A DNA stretch of 64,000 nucleotides from JBDXHU01 sp039989475. Lineage in GTDB: Bacteria; Pseudomonadota; Gammaproteobacteria; Pseudomonadales; Halieaceae. Of the stretch, positions 26,129 to 34,083 are shown in pieces; position 1 is the stretch's first letter; each line of letters begins with the position of its first letter. Both the position numbers and the translations under genes were made by a program. Below the pieces are notes generated by a model. It was not told the origin of the DNA. It saw nothing but the letters and a program-made list of their open reading frames with translations, and made no database searches. Location: positions 157,203 through 221,202 of the forward strand of contig JBDXHU010000011.1 of the NCBI GenBank assembly GCA_039989475.1. Direction: 5' to 3'.

Positions 26129-26311
26129 ATGAAACACCGCAGCACCCCCAAAGCTACCTTCGTTGAAGTGATTGGCAGCATCAAATTCTCTGGCAAGCAG
26201 TCAGTGACCCCCGCACGCGCCTGGCCCACCCCGGGATTCGCGGTGAACAAGTCTACTTTTGCCGGTGACGACATGGCTGAAGATCACAAACTGGTGCGCT
26301 CCAGCAACTAG
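26129..26311 (+). CDS. Possible small protein of 60 residues
   Basis: An ATG-started frame in an otherwise gene-free stretch of about 400 bp (25981-26379). The product is polar and basic with no hydrophobic segment or recognisable motif (VEVIGSIKFSGKQS is the most ordered part). The ribosome binding site is weak (CGAGG at 26118-26122), with a better AGGAG farther upstream. It could be a small protein, or the region could hold a small RNA. Low confidence. Confidence 0.32.
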   Translation: MKHRSTPKATFVEVIGSIKFSGKQSVTPARAWPTPGFAVNKSTFAGDDMAEDHKLVRSSN

Positions 26312-26355
26312 CAGCGCCTGTTTATCGGTAGATAGTAAGCCGGAACACTACAGCT

Positions 26356-26375
26356 GCGGCGCAAGCCTGCGCCGC
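26356..26375. terminator. Possible stem-loop between convergent genes
   Basis: GCGGCGCA and TGCGCCGC form a perfect 8-bp stem with AGCC loop between the small frame and the convergent zinc-ribbon gene. There is no U-tract on either side, so an intrinsic terminator is doubtful. Confidence 0.3.
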
Positions 26376-26379
26376 GCCA

Positions 26380-26766
26380 CTAACTCGCAGGTCGCCTGCG
26401 CTGCAACAAGTTTTTCACCCTGTCCATGAAGGTCTCGTATTTGAGATCGCTGAACTCCCCCGCATCCAAAAATATCTTCCCGCATTGCGGACAGGATTCC
26501 ATCCAGATATGGGTCTGCACCGGGTCACTGATCTTGTCCATCGGCACCTGGCACTCAGGGCAATCGATATCATCAATATCGTTAAATTCCTTCCCTACCT
26601 TGGGGTGACCGATATCCAGGAAGGCCTCCACCATCCATTCCGAACGCATTTCGGTGAGGACATCCGGGGCGACAAATAAGCCATAGCATTCGGTACAGCG
26701 ATCGAGTGAAATCTTTGGTCCGTAGAGCTTGGTCTCCATGACCGCGGAGCACTTGGGGCAATCCAT
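26380..26766 (-). CDS. Zinc-ribbon (zf-TFIIB-like) protein
   Basis: Start ATG 26766 is preceded by AGAGGA and begins MDCPKCSAVME. The open frame extends upstream to 26811 but lacks a ribosome site there. Two four-Cys zinc-ribbon units are present: CPKC with CTEC, and CPEC with CPQC. Such TFIIB-type zinc-finger proteins are small, cytoplasmic and of unknown function in proteobacteria. The second ribbon is followed by FLDAGEFSDLK, which is common in this family. It is probably monocistronic. Confidence 0.8.
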   Translation of the reverse strand: MDCPKCSAVMETKLYGPKISLDRCTECYGLFVAPDVLTEMRSEWMVEAFLDIGHPKVGKEFNDIDDIDCPECQVPMDKISDPVQTHIWMESCPQCGKIFLDAGEFSDLKYETFMDRVKNLLQRRRPAS

Positions 26767-26865
26767 GTGAGTTCCTCTGGTTTCCCTGTGGTTCAGTTGC
26801 GGGCTGTGCACAGCCTGCTAACACAGCCTAGCGGATGTACGCCAAATCGCCAACATGCAAAAAAG

Positions 26866-27675
26866 CTAGTCGGGGCTGTACAGGAATGGCTTCAGGCTGG
26901 GCCGCCGGTAGGCCTGCCAGTCGCCCTCGGCTTGCGCCAGTCGCTCGGCGATCACTGCCTTGACCAGCGGATTGAAGGGAAAGCCAACATGGCTGGCCAT
27001 GACGGCGATATTTTCCATCAGGGGATGCTCAGGCAGGCGGGCAATGCTCTCGCCGACAAAACCATCCGAGGTGCTATACAAGGCCGAGACCGGCACCTCC
27101 AACTCGCCCTCGAAAGTAAAACCAATCCAGTCGTCTAGCATCTTCGCGTCGACTTCCCCCTGGTACATGCGCTGCATCATTGAGTAGATTGAGGTAGCGC
27201 GAGGATCACCAAAAGGTGTGCCCAGGGTAATCACCTGCCGCACCAGCTGCGGGTAGCGATGCGCCATACCGGTGGCGTAAAGTCCACCCAGGCTCCAGCC
27301 GACCAGGCTAACCCGGCCACCACTGCGCATGACTTCCTTCTCCAGCCTGGCTGCTAACAGCTGCTCCATTTTCTGCCGAAAATCCAGGGCCTGTATCATG
27401 CTGGCGATTCCGCCCTCGGGCAGGTTGCGCCCCTGGCCCCAGGGCAGCGCTGCATAACCCTGGCGGCGGAGAAAGCGACGCAGGGATGCGGTGGAGCCGT
27501 CTGCGCCCATGAAGCCAGGCAGCGTCATCACCGCGTGGCCATCACCTTCGGGCAACAATCGAAACAGGGGGCCCAGGCAGGCGGCACTGCCCATCTCCAG
27601 GGCAAAGCGGCCCAGCTCCAACAAACTGTGACTGAGTTTCGGGGGCTCGGGATGGATCGCGGCGCTTGCGGGCAT
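26866..27675 (-). CDS. Alpha/beta hydrolase, lipase-like
   Basis: About 269 residues from ATG 27675, chosen because AGGAGAG lies just upstream. An earlier ATG at 27699 lacks this. The oxyanion-type PGFMGADGST and nucleophile GWSLGG (Ser) resemble triacylglycerol lipase or PGAP1-like hydrolases, and the His is probably in MASHVGFPFNPL. There is no signal peptide, so it is likely cytoplasmic. It is divergent from cmoA, with about 140 bp between them. The substrate is unknown. Confidence 0.83.
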   Translation of the reverse strand: MPASAAIHPEPPKLSHSLLELGRFALEMGSAACLGPLFRLLPEGDGHAVMTLPGFMGADGSTASLRRFLRRQGYAALPWGQGRNLPEGGIASMIQALDFRQKMEQLLAARLEKEVMRSGGRVSLVGWSLGGLYATGMAHRYPQLVRQVITLGTPFGDPRATSIYSMMQRMYQGEVDAKMLDDWIGFTFEGELEVPVSALYSTSDGFVGESIARLPEHPLMENIAVMASHVGFPFNPLVKAVIAERLAQAEGDWQAYRRPSLKPFLYSPD

Positions 27676-27815
27676 CGTCTCTCCTGCTGCCTTAATCATT
27701 ATTTAATGTGCAGCCTGTGCCAGCCAGTATGGCACTGACCCCGCGCCCACAACACGGTCAAAATAGCCGCCGGCTTGTGCTAGAATCGCTGGTTCACCCT
27801 CGCCAGTTCGCCGCC

Positions 27816-28547
27816 GTGTCCGAAGGCAAAGACAGCATTTACTCCGATCCCATCGCAGAACTCCCCGCCTTCGCGTTTGACGAAGACGTGGTGCGAGTCT
27901 TTCCCGATATGATCAAGCGCTCCGTCCCCGGCTATACCACCATCATCGCCATGACTGGACTACTGGCCGGTAAATACAGCCAGGGACAATCAAACTGCTA
28001 CGACCTGGGTTGCTCACTGGGCGCCTCGACCCTGGCCATGCGCCAGCACATACACGCCGATGGCTGCCGCATTGTCGGGGTCGACAATTCCGCCGCCATG
28101 CTGGAACGCTGCCGCAGTATTATCGACACAGACAGCCACGATACTCCGGTCGAGTTGCACTGCGCGGACCTGCTTGATGTCGCCATTGAAAATGCCTCGG
28201 TGGTGGTACTCAACTTTACCCTGCAGTTCATCGCTGTGGAGCAGCGGGCCAGCCTGATGCAGCGCATATACCAGGGGCTCAATCCCGGCGGCATACTGGT
28301 GCTGTCGGAAAAGGTCTTGTTTGCCGACCCGCATCTCAATGAACTGAACATCGACCTGCATCACCAGTTCAAGCGGGCCAATGGTTATAGTGACCTGGAG
28401 ATCGCGCAGAAGCGTAACGCACTGGACAATGTGCTGATCCCGGAAACGCTGGATACCCATCGACAGCGACTGACTGCATCGGGGTTCAGCAGCTGTGATG
28501 TCTGGTTCCAGTGTTTTAATTTCGCCTCGATGGTGGCCCTGAAATGA
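27816..28547 (+). CDS. cmoA: Carboxy-S-adenosyl-L-methionine synthase
   Basis: CmoA makes carboxy-SAM from SAM and prephenate, the donor for the cmo5U34 modification of wobble uridines in tRNA. The start is set at GTG 27816 (SEGKDSIYSDPIAELPAF), where CmoA similarity begins. The frame is open upstream to 27708, but that part is unlike CmoA. Motifs include FDEDVVRVFPDMI, the SAM site CYDLGCSLGAST, GVDNSAAMLERC and FTLQFI. It overlaps cmoB by ATGA, so the two are translationally coupled. A TAGAAT -10-like hexamer lies at 27781-27786. Confidence 0.93.
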   Translation: MSEGKDSIYSDPIAELPAFAFDEDVVRVFPDMIKRSVPGYTTIIAMTGLLAGKYSQGQSNCYDLGCSLGASTLAMRQHIHADGCRIVGVDNSAAMLERCRSIIDTDSHDTPVELHCADLLDVAIENASVVVLNFTLQFIAVEQRASLMQRIYQGLNPGGILVLSEKVLFADPHLNELNIDLHHQFKRANGYSDLEIAQKRNALDNVLIPETLDTHRQRLTASGFSSCDVWFQCFNFASMVALK

Positions 28548-29515
28548 TTGATTACCAGCCGCTGGCGCAACGCTGGCAGGGTGGAGAACTGGAAGTCTGG
28601 GGCCGAAACCTGCAAGCCGAGGTAGACCGCTTCTTTCACAGCGAGCGCTATGGCGACTTACCCAAATGGCTGGCGGCACTGGAGCAATTGCCCGCTATTG
28701 CGCCCTCCTCCATTGAGCTGGATGCGGCCGCGGTAACAGTGGGCCAGGCAGCCGATTGCAACGCAGACCAGCTGGTGCAACTGGAACAACAACTGCGCGA
28801 GTTACTTCCCTGGCGCAAGGGTCCGTTTGAGCTGTTTGGGATTCATATAGACACCGAGTGGCGCTCGGACTGGAAATGGGATCGCCTGCTGCCGGCACTG
28901 GAACCACTACAGGGTCGCCGGGTACTGGATGTGGGTTGCGGCAGTGGTTATCACTGCTGGCGCATGTTGGGTGCCGGCGCCAGCGAGGTGATCGGCATCG
29001 ACCCCACGCCCCTGTTCGTGGTGCAGTTCTGGGCCCTGCAGCATTTCATCCAGAATCCGGACATCTGGGTGCTACCGCTGGGTATAGAACAGGTCCCGCC
29101 GGGCCTCAAAGCCTTTGATACGGTGTTTTCAATGGGCGTGCTTTACCATCGCCGCTCGCCGATAGAACACCTGATGGAACTGCGGGAGACCCTGCGCGCG
29201 GACGGGCAACTGGTTCTGGAAACACTGGTGATAGAAGGCGGCCCCACCGATTGCCTGGTACCAGAAGGTCGCTATGCCCGCATGGGTAACGTCTGGTTTT
29301 TACCCAGTTGCGACATGCTGCTGGGCTGGTTGCGCAAGCTGGGTTTCAAACAGGTACAACTACAGGATGTGGACCAGACCAGCACTGAGGAGCAGCGCTC
29401 AAGCGAGTGGATGCAATATCACTCCCTGGCCCAGTTCCTGGACCCCGAGGATGCCAGCAAGACAATCGAGGGGTATCCGGCACCGCGGCGAGCCATAGTG
29501 ACTGCAACCGTGTAG
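28544..29515 (+). CDS. cmoB: tRNA U34 carboxymethyltransferase
   Basis: CmoB transfers the carboxymethyl group of carboxy-SAM to 5-hydroxyuridine-34 of tRNA. The 323-residue length fits, and the family motifs are present: GPFELFGIHIDTEWRSDWKW, the SAM loop VLDVGCGSGYHCWRM, GIDPTPLF and MGVLYHRRSPIEHL. It is the second gene of the cmoAB operon. A response-regulator-like direct repeat starts 29 bp downstream, belonging to the next transcription unit. Confidence 0.95.
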   Translation: MIDYQPLAQRWQGGELEVWGRNLQAEVDRFFHSERYGDLPKWLAALEQLPAIAPSSIELDAAAVTVGQAADCNADQLVQLEQQLRELLPWRKGPFELFGIHIDTEWRSDWKWDRLLPALEPLQGRRVLDVGCGSGYHCWRMLGAGASEVIGIDPTPLFVVQFWALQHFIQNPDIWVLPLGIEQVPPGLKAFDTVFSMGVLYHRRSPIEHLMELRETLRADGQLVLETLVIEGGPTDCLVPEGRYARMGNVWFLPSCDMLLGWLRKLGFKQVQLQDVDQTSTEEQRSSEWMQYHSLAQFLDPEDASKTIEGYPAPRRAIVTATV

Positions 29516-29543
29516 CCCACCCATGAATTTTTAGCACGAATGA

Positions 29544-29559
29544 TTCAGCTTTCATTCAG
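29544..29559 (+). promoter_or_regulatory. TTCAG-N6-TTCAG direct repeat, probable response-regulator site 1
   Basis: Two TTCAG half-sites have an 11-bp period, as expected for OmpR-family dimers, and lie 11 bp before a -10-like TACAGT (29571-29576). The same 18-base block with one change recurs at 32659 (site 2). Confidence 0.62.
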
Positions 29560-29613
29560 TGTCCCCTTGTTACAGTCGATGCCAGTGTTAGCGCACTTAC
29601 AAGGAGAACCGCC

Positions 29614-30126
29614 ATGAAACTGACGACAACATTAATCCTGGGCGCATTGGTCTTCGGCTCCGCGCTGAGCCAGGCGCACCATCGGGATAGAGACGACAAC
29701 TACGGCCGGGTTATCGAGGTAGAGCCGGTATACCGCAGCTACAGCCGCCCCATCAACGATAGTTCCTGCCTGCGCATCGATCGCGCCGTGCCCGTAAGAA
29801 CAAGTTACACAGGCACCATTCTCGGTGCAGTCATTGGCAGCGCCCTCGGACACAGAATCGGCGATGCTCACGGCGACGCGGACGCCGCGGCCATTGCCGG
29901 TGGCGTACTGGGCGCTTCGCTGGGACACAATATCGATCGCCGCGCCAGCTACAATCAGCAGCTGCGCGTCGCCGGACCCTGCCGCGTCAAGCAGCGCCAT
30001 GAGACCGTTCGTGAGCTGGTGGAGTACAAGGTCACCTATCGCTACAATGGGAAAGTTCATCACGCACGTATGAACCATGATCCTGGCAAATGGGTAAAAC
30101 TGAATGTCGATGTATCCCCGGCCTGA
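29614..30126 (+). CDS. Glycine-zipper surface/periplasmic protein
   Basis: A signal peptide (TLILGALVFGSALSQA) precedes a 150-residue exported protein. Its centre is a glycine-zipper double helix (GTILGAVIGSALGHRIGD and IAGGVLGASLGHNI), as in the 17-kDa antigen / SlyB-like family, which inserts in or associates with membranes and responds to envelope stress. Two cysteines (SSCLRID, GPCRVKQ) could form a disulfide. It is the first gene behind the TTCAG repeat. The PepSY-like gene follows with a 23-bp overlap, leading into the two-component pair. Confidence 0.82.
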   Translation: MKLTTTLILGALVFGSALSQAHHRDRDDNYGRVIEVEPVYRSYSRPINDSSCLRIDRAVPVRTSYTGTILGAVIGSALGHRIGDAHGDADAAAIAGGVLGASLGHNIDRRASYNQQLRVAGPCRVKQRHETVRELVEYKVTYRYNGKVHHARMNHDPGKWVKLNVDVSPA

Positions 30127-30445
30127 GAACAGTACTCTGCAAGCAGGTCGACAGAAAAATGGTGGCAAGTGGGCAAGTTTTTGGCGCACAGCGCGCTGGA
30201 CCCTGGTCGCACTGCCGCTGGTTCTGGGCGGCCTGACCACCCAGGTGCAGGCCGCCAATCCCCAGCGCGCCATCGAACGCCTGGAAGGCTGCACCGCCGA
30301 GGAACGCAAGCAGGGCTGCATCAGGATTCTTGCCAGGCAAGCCGCCGGCGATAACAAGCAGGCGATCAAGGCCCAGGTGCGCGGCGGCAGAATCATCTGG
30401 TACGAATACAACAGCAAAACCGGCAAGGTCCGGCGCACCAACTAA
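30104..30445 (+). CDS. Small exported PepSY-like protein
   Basis: The 113-residue product has a hydrophobic export segment (WTLVALPLVLGGLTTQVQA, cleavage before ANPQ) and a basic periplasmic domain with two Cys (LEGCTAEERKQGCIR). The C-terminus (GGRIIWYEYNSKTGKVRR) resembles half a PepSY repeat, a domain often encoded beside OmpR-type two-component systems. It overlaps the glycine-zipper gene, and its stop is directly followed by the response-regulator start. It may be the periplasmic partner or signal modulator of the sensor. This is an inference. Confidence 0.65.
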   Translation: MSMYPRPENSTLQAGRQKNGGKWASFWRTARWTLVALPLVLGGLTTQVQAANPQRAIERLEGCTAEERKQGCIRILARQAAGDNKQAIKAQVRGGRIIWYEYNSKTGKVRRTN

Positions 30446-31132
30446 ATGCGATTTCTCATCGTTGAAGACCACCTGGGCATGGCCGATCAGCTGGCCAAGG
30501 GCTTCGCCGAACGCGGTTATATCGCCCAGCTTGCGCACAACGGGGAAGACGGCCTTTTCGAAGCCCAGGAAATTGACTACACCCTAGCGGTCATAGACCT
30601 GGGGCTGCCCGGCATGTCGGGCCTGGACATCATCAAGCGCCTGCGCCAGGCCGGCAACAAGCTCCCCATTATCGTGCTGACCGCGCGCGACGATGTGGAA
30701 AGTATTGTCCAGGCCATGGAAGCCGGCGCCGACGACTACCTGAAAAAGCCTGTCTACATGGAAGAGCTGTTCGCCCATATAGAGGCCGTGCTGCGGCGCG
30801 TACTGGGCGACCCCAAACTGGATGATCCGGTCCTGGAATTCAATGAACTGCAACTGGATACCCGCAAACGCCTGGTAACCCGTGCTGGCGAGCGCATAGA
30901 ACTGACCCGCGCGGAGTTTGAGATCCTGGAGCACCTGTGGCGCAATGCCGGTCGCGTCCAGTCGAAGAAGACCATTGCCGACAGCTATCAACGAGAACCG
31001 GGGTCTGACCCCAAGGCCAACAGCGTGGAAGGCCTGGTCGGCAGGATCAAGCGCAAGATCGATCCCGGCAAGACCCTGCAACCCATAGAGACGGTACGCG
31101 GTCGCGGCTACATGTTTCGCGATCAGCCCTGA
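30446..31132 (+). CDS. OmpR-family response regulator
   Basis: The receiver domain has acidic residues E7/D8, phospho-acceptor D51 (AVIDLGLPGMSG), T79 (VLTARDD) and K101 (YLKKPV). The C-terminal winged helix (ELTRAEFEILEHLWRNAGRVQSKKTI and VEGLVGRIKRKID) is of the OmpR/PhoB type. It is directly upstream of its cognate kinase (14-bp gap). OmpR-type regulators bind direct repeats with 11-bp period, and such a repeat (TTCAG-N6-TTCAG) precedes both flanking transcription units, so I infer they are its targets. The closest functional relatives are QseB/PhoP-like, and the signal is unknown. Confidence 0.93.
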   Translation: MRFLIVEDHLGMADQLAKGFAERGYIAQLAHNGEDGLFEAQEIDYTLAVIDLGLPGMSGLDIIKRLRQAGNKLPIIVLTARDDVESIVQAMEAGADDYLKKPVYMEELFAHIEAVLRRVLGDPKLDDPVLEFNELQLDTRKRLVTRAGERIELTRAEFEILEHLWRNAGRVQSKKTIADSYQREPGSDPKANSVEGLVGRIKRKIDPGKTLQPIETVRGRGYMFRDQP

Positions 31133-31146
31133 GTAATAAGGGTCGA

Positions 31147-32562
31147 ATGAGCGCGTCAAAAGCCACCGTGTCAATTCACTCGCGACTACTGGCGGCGAGC
31201 CTGCTTATCTTGCCGCTGTTCCTGGGCCTGACGGCCTGGGCCCTGGACCGCGCCTTTGCCAACTACCAGGCACAATCGCAACAGGAGAGCATGCGACTAC
31301 AGCAGCTGTTGCTGGCGAAAGCCGCCGACTGGGATGGCAGCCAGTGGACCTTCCAGGGCCTGGACGAGCTGCGCCTGAACCTGCTGGATTCCGGCCTCTA
31401 CGCCTTTGTGCTGTCACCGACGGGCGACATTCTCTGGCGCAGCCCATCGGCGGAAGATATGGATGCAGGTAATAGTGCTGCCGCAGACGTGGGCAGGCTT
31501 GCGCTGCAGCCTGAGCTGAATGCCAAATCCATCGGCGATAGCCGTTTTGCTGAATGCCTGTTGGATGTCACTTATTTCTGCCACAGCACCCGCATTGCCT
31601 GGGGCTCCAGTGGTCCGGAAAGCCTGTTCCTGATTATCGAGAGTCGCGACCGGGTGCTGGCCGCCCGCGCTGACTACCGCAATTACCTGCTGTGGCTGTC
31701 GCTGGCGGCGGCGCTGCTACTGCTGCTGACCCAGTCGCTGATTTTTCGCTGGGGACTGGCACCCCTGCGCCGTATCGCCAGCGCCATAGGCCTGCTGGAG
31801 CGTGGCGAATCAGAACAGTTATCCGGCGACTATGCGGCTGAACTGCGACCGTTAACCCATAACCTCAATCTGCTGCTGGCCAATGAGAAGCGTCGGCGTG
31901 AGCGCGTACGCAACACCATGGACCGGCTTACGCATGTGCTGAAGACGCCGCTCATGTTAATCCGCAACAGCAAGGACGAAGACCGGGAGTTCAGACAGCT
32001 GGCACAGGAGCAAGTGACCCGCATGCTCGACATCGTCGAAGCGGAACTCGCCAAGGCACGCCTGGACGGGCGCGTCGCCGACATACTCGGCAAACCCGTG
32101 CCGGTAAAACCAGTATTGCAGCGCATTTGCGATGCCTATGGGCGCCTGCCAAGAGGCAGTAGGCAGGAGCCAGGTATCACCATCGATACCACGGGCATTC
32201 AGGCAGCGACAATCTTCTATGGTGAAGAGCGCGACCTGCAGGACCTGTTCGGCAGCATTCTTGAGAATTCACTGAAGTATTGCCGAAGCCGTATCGACAT
32301 CAGCGCGGAATTGCAGTCGGAGGCAGGCAAGGAAGTTCTGGTGCTGACCATTGGAGACGACGGCGATGGTGTACCCGCCGGTTACGAGCAGGAAATACTA
32401 CAGCGCGGCGCCCGTGCTGATAGCGCCAACATCGGCCAGGGGCTGGGTCTCGCAATCGTGGTAGAGATTATCAGCGCCTACGGCGGCAGCCTCCATACTG
32501 ACCGTTCTCCACTGGGCGGCGCTCTATTCGTCGTGCAGCTTCCCGGCAACAATCAGCACTAA
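31147..32562 (+). CDS. Membrane sensor histidine kinase
   Basis: A 471-residue kinase with an N-terminal helix (LLAASLLILPLFLGLTAWAL), a periplasmic domain of about 140 residues containing two Cys (FAECLLDVTYFCHS), and a second helix near 180-200. The HAMP-like linker leads to the phospho-acceptor H263 in LTHVLKTPL. The ATP-binding domain has the N box (SILENSLKYC), G1 (GDDGDGVPAG) and G2 (GQGLGLAIV). The architecture is that of QseC/PhoQ-like kinases. It is paired with the regulator upstream. The stimulus is likely periplasmic and remains unknown. Confidence 0.93.
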   Translation: MSASKATVSIHSRLLAASLLILPLFLGLTAWALDRAFANYQAQSQQESMRLQQLLLAKAADWDGSQWTFQGLDELRLNLLDSGLYAFVLSPTGDILWRSPSAEDMDAGNSAAADVGRLALQPELNAKSIGDSRFAECLLDVTYFCHSTRIAWGSSGPESLFLIIESRDRVLAARADYRNYLLWLSLAAALLLLLTQSLIFRWGLAPLRRIASAIGLLERGESEQLSGDYAAELRPLTHNLNLLLANEKRRRERVRNTMDRLTHVLKTPLMLIRNSKDEDREFRQLAQEQVTRMLDIVEAELAKARLDGRVADILGKPVPVKPVLQRICDAYGRLPRGSRQEPGITIDTTGIQAATIFYGEERDLQDLFGSILENSLKYCRSRIDISAELQSEAGKEVLVLTIGDDGDGVPAGYEQEILQRGARADSANIGQGLGLAIVVEIISAYGGSLHTDRSPLGGALFVVQLPGNNQH

Positions 32563-32658
32563 TACCCGCCACAGCTCTCCACCTGCCACATCTCAGAAGC
32601 CGCAGTAAACCACCGGCAATAAGCCGCAGTCAGCACACCTGAAAATTAGTCAGATCTG

Positions 32659-32674
32659 TTCAGCTTTCGTTCAG
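32659..32674 (+). promoter_or_regulatory. TTCAG-N6-TTCAG direct repeat, probable response-regulator site 2
   Basis: TTCAGCTTTCGTTCAGTG differs by one base from the block at 29544. A further GTCAG lies 10 bp upstream (32649), giving three phased half-sites. It lies 59 bp before the next gene start. Confidence 0.62.
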
Positions 32675-32733
32675 TGAGCCCGTGCAATCCTGCTGCCATG
32701 AACAGAAGCACTCACCAGAGCAGGACTAGAGCC

Positions 32734-34083
32734 ATGTGGCGCACACCAGGAATTCGCAGAATTTTGGGCATCCAACTGCTGGTCGCAATCTGCAGCCTGC
32801 AGCTCGCAGGAACTGCGTCGGCGGCCGTACCCAGCGCGCTGTCCAAATGGTTGAGCAAAGAGGCAATGCCTGAGTTGCTGGACCGCCTGCAACACCACCC
32901 CCGCTACGAAAATCAGCGCGTCGAGATCGTCAACAGCGCAAACAATGCACTCAGCGAAGCCATGGCCAAACTTCTGGTGATGAACCTGCAGTCAAAACCC
33001 GGTATTCAGTTGCGAGTAGCAGAGCCCAACACAGCAGCCCTCGCCGGCGCCGCCACCAGTGTCGATAGCCTCAGCTGCACCACAGCCGCGGATGTGGACT
33101 ATCTGCTGGAGGTCTCCGCCGTCCCATCCACACACAACAAGGGTCAGGTGCGGATTCAGCTGAAAGCAGCGGGCCCCGCAGCCGCGGTCAGCCACAGCTG
33201 GTTGTGGAACGGTAAGTTGAATGCAGCCGAACGGGAGTACAGCGCCCGCGCTGCCGCAACACCGGCCCGAAACGGCAGCCTGGCCCAGCCCTGGACCGAG
33301 ACCGATATCGAACTCGCCGCCTACTCACTGGCGCGAGAATTCGCCTGCTCACTGCGACCGCAGTTGCAAACTCGCATTGCCATGGACTGGCCTGATACTG
33401 ACGAATTACCCGCAGTTTTTGCTGACACAGTGAACACCAGCCGTCACCTGCTGGGCAGTTACCGGGAGCTAGGCATTGCCGACGGCCAGGCCGACTATGT
33501 GGTGAATATTGAATTGAAGCCATTCCGGCAAAATACCTGGCAGCTGTGGCTGGTCGGCACCGCCCTTAACGAACAGCTGGCGCCGATACAGGCGGTTACC
33601 TACTTCACGCTTGAGGACCTGCATTGGCCGAGCACAGTGCCGGCGACAGCGCAGCTGTCGACCTTATCCCTGCCCGCAGGAGAACCCGAGGACTTCATCG
33701 TGGTGGAGATGCTGGGTGTTAGCCAACGCGACAGTGGACGCCGCAACGCTGAGCTTGAGGTCACACTCCGCATCAGCAATCGCGCTGACTGGCCGCTGGA
33801 GTATTCCTTCACCCTGTCCGGTGGACACTTCAATTACTGTATCGCAGAACCCGGCTACTACCGCCACGACCGCTATGGGAATGTGGCGGGCAGCATCAAG
33901 GGTGGTGCGACTGAATTGCGCCGCCTGGTCATAGCCAGGGCCCAGCACCGGCCCACCCCCCTGGTCGGCATGCGCAAATGCGCGGGCTTTCGCGACCTGG
34001 ATGGCTTCGAAGACTTTGCCAGTCACGGTTACAAGGTGACCGATTACCTGCGCTGGCAAAACACGGAGGTAGCAAGCCGATGA
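32734..34083 (+). CDS. Secreted protein of unknown function, first gene of envelope operon
   Basis: ATG 32734 is chosen because AGGAC lies upstream and it starts a clear signal peptide (ILGIQLLVAICSLQLAGTASA). Earlier in-frame starts exist at 32674 and 32698. The 449-residue product has an N-terminal alpha/beta part (RVEIVNSANNALSEAMAKLL) that faintly recalls CsgG/FlgT-like outer-membrane factors, then beta-rich segments. Scattered cysteines include LSCTTAAD, EFACSL, FNYCIAE and RKCAGF. It is translationally coupled (overlapping TGA/ATG) to the transglycosylase gene. I recognise no family with confidence. Confidence 0.75.
   Translation: MWRTPGIRRILGIQLLVAICSLQLAGTASAAVPSALSKWLSKEAMPELLDRLQHHPRYENQRVEIVNSANNALSEAMAKLLVMNLQSKPGIQLRVAEPNTAALAGAATSVDSLSCTTAADVDYLLEVSAVPSTHNKGQVRIQLKAAGPAAAVSHSWLWNGKLNAAEREYSARAAATPARNGSLAQPWTETDIELAAYSLAREFACSLRPQLQTRIAMDWPDTDELPAVFADTVNTSRHLLGSYRELGIADGQADYVVNIELKPFRQNTWQLWLVGTALNEQLAPIQAVTYFTLEDLHWPSTVPATAQLSTLSLPAGEPEDFIVVEMLGVSQRDSGRRNAELEVTLRISNRADWPLEYSFTLSGGHFNYCIAEPGYYRHDRYGNVAGSIKGGATELRRLVIARAQHRPTPLVGMRKCAGFRDLDGFEDFASHGYKVTDYLRWQNTEVASR

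Noticed and set aside
26356..26375. Strong intrinsic terminator
   Set aside because: The stem is perfect but no T-tract follows on either strand. Listed only as a weak candidate.
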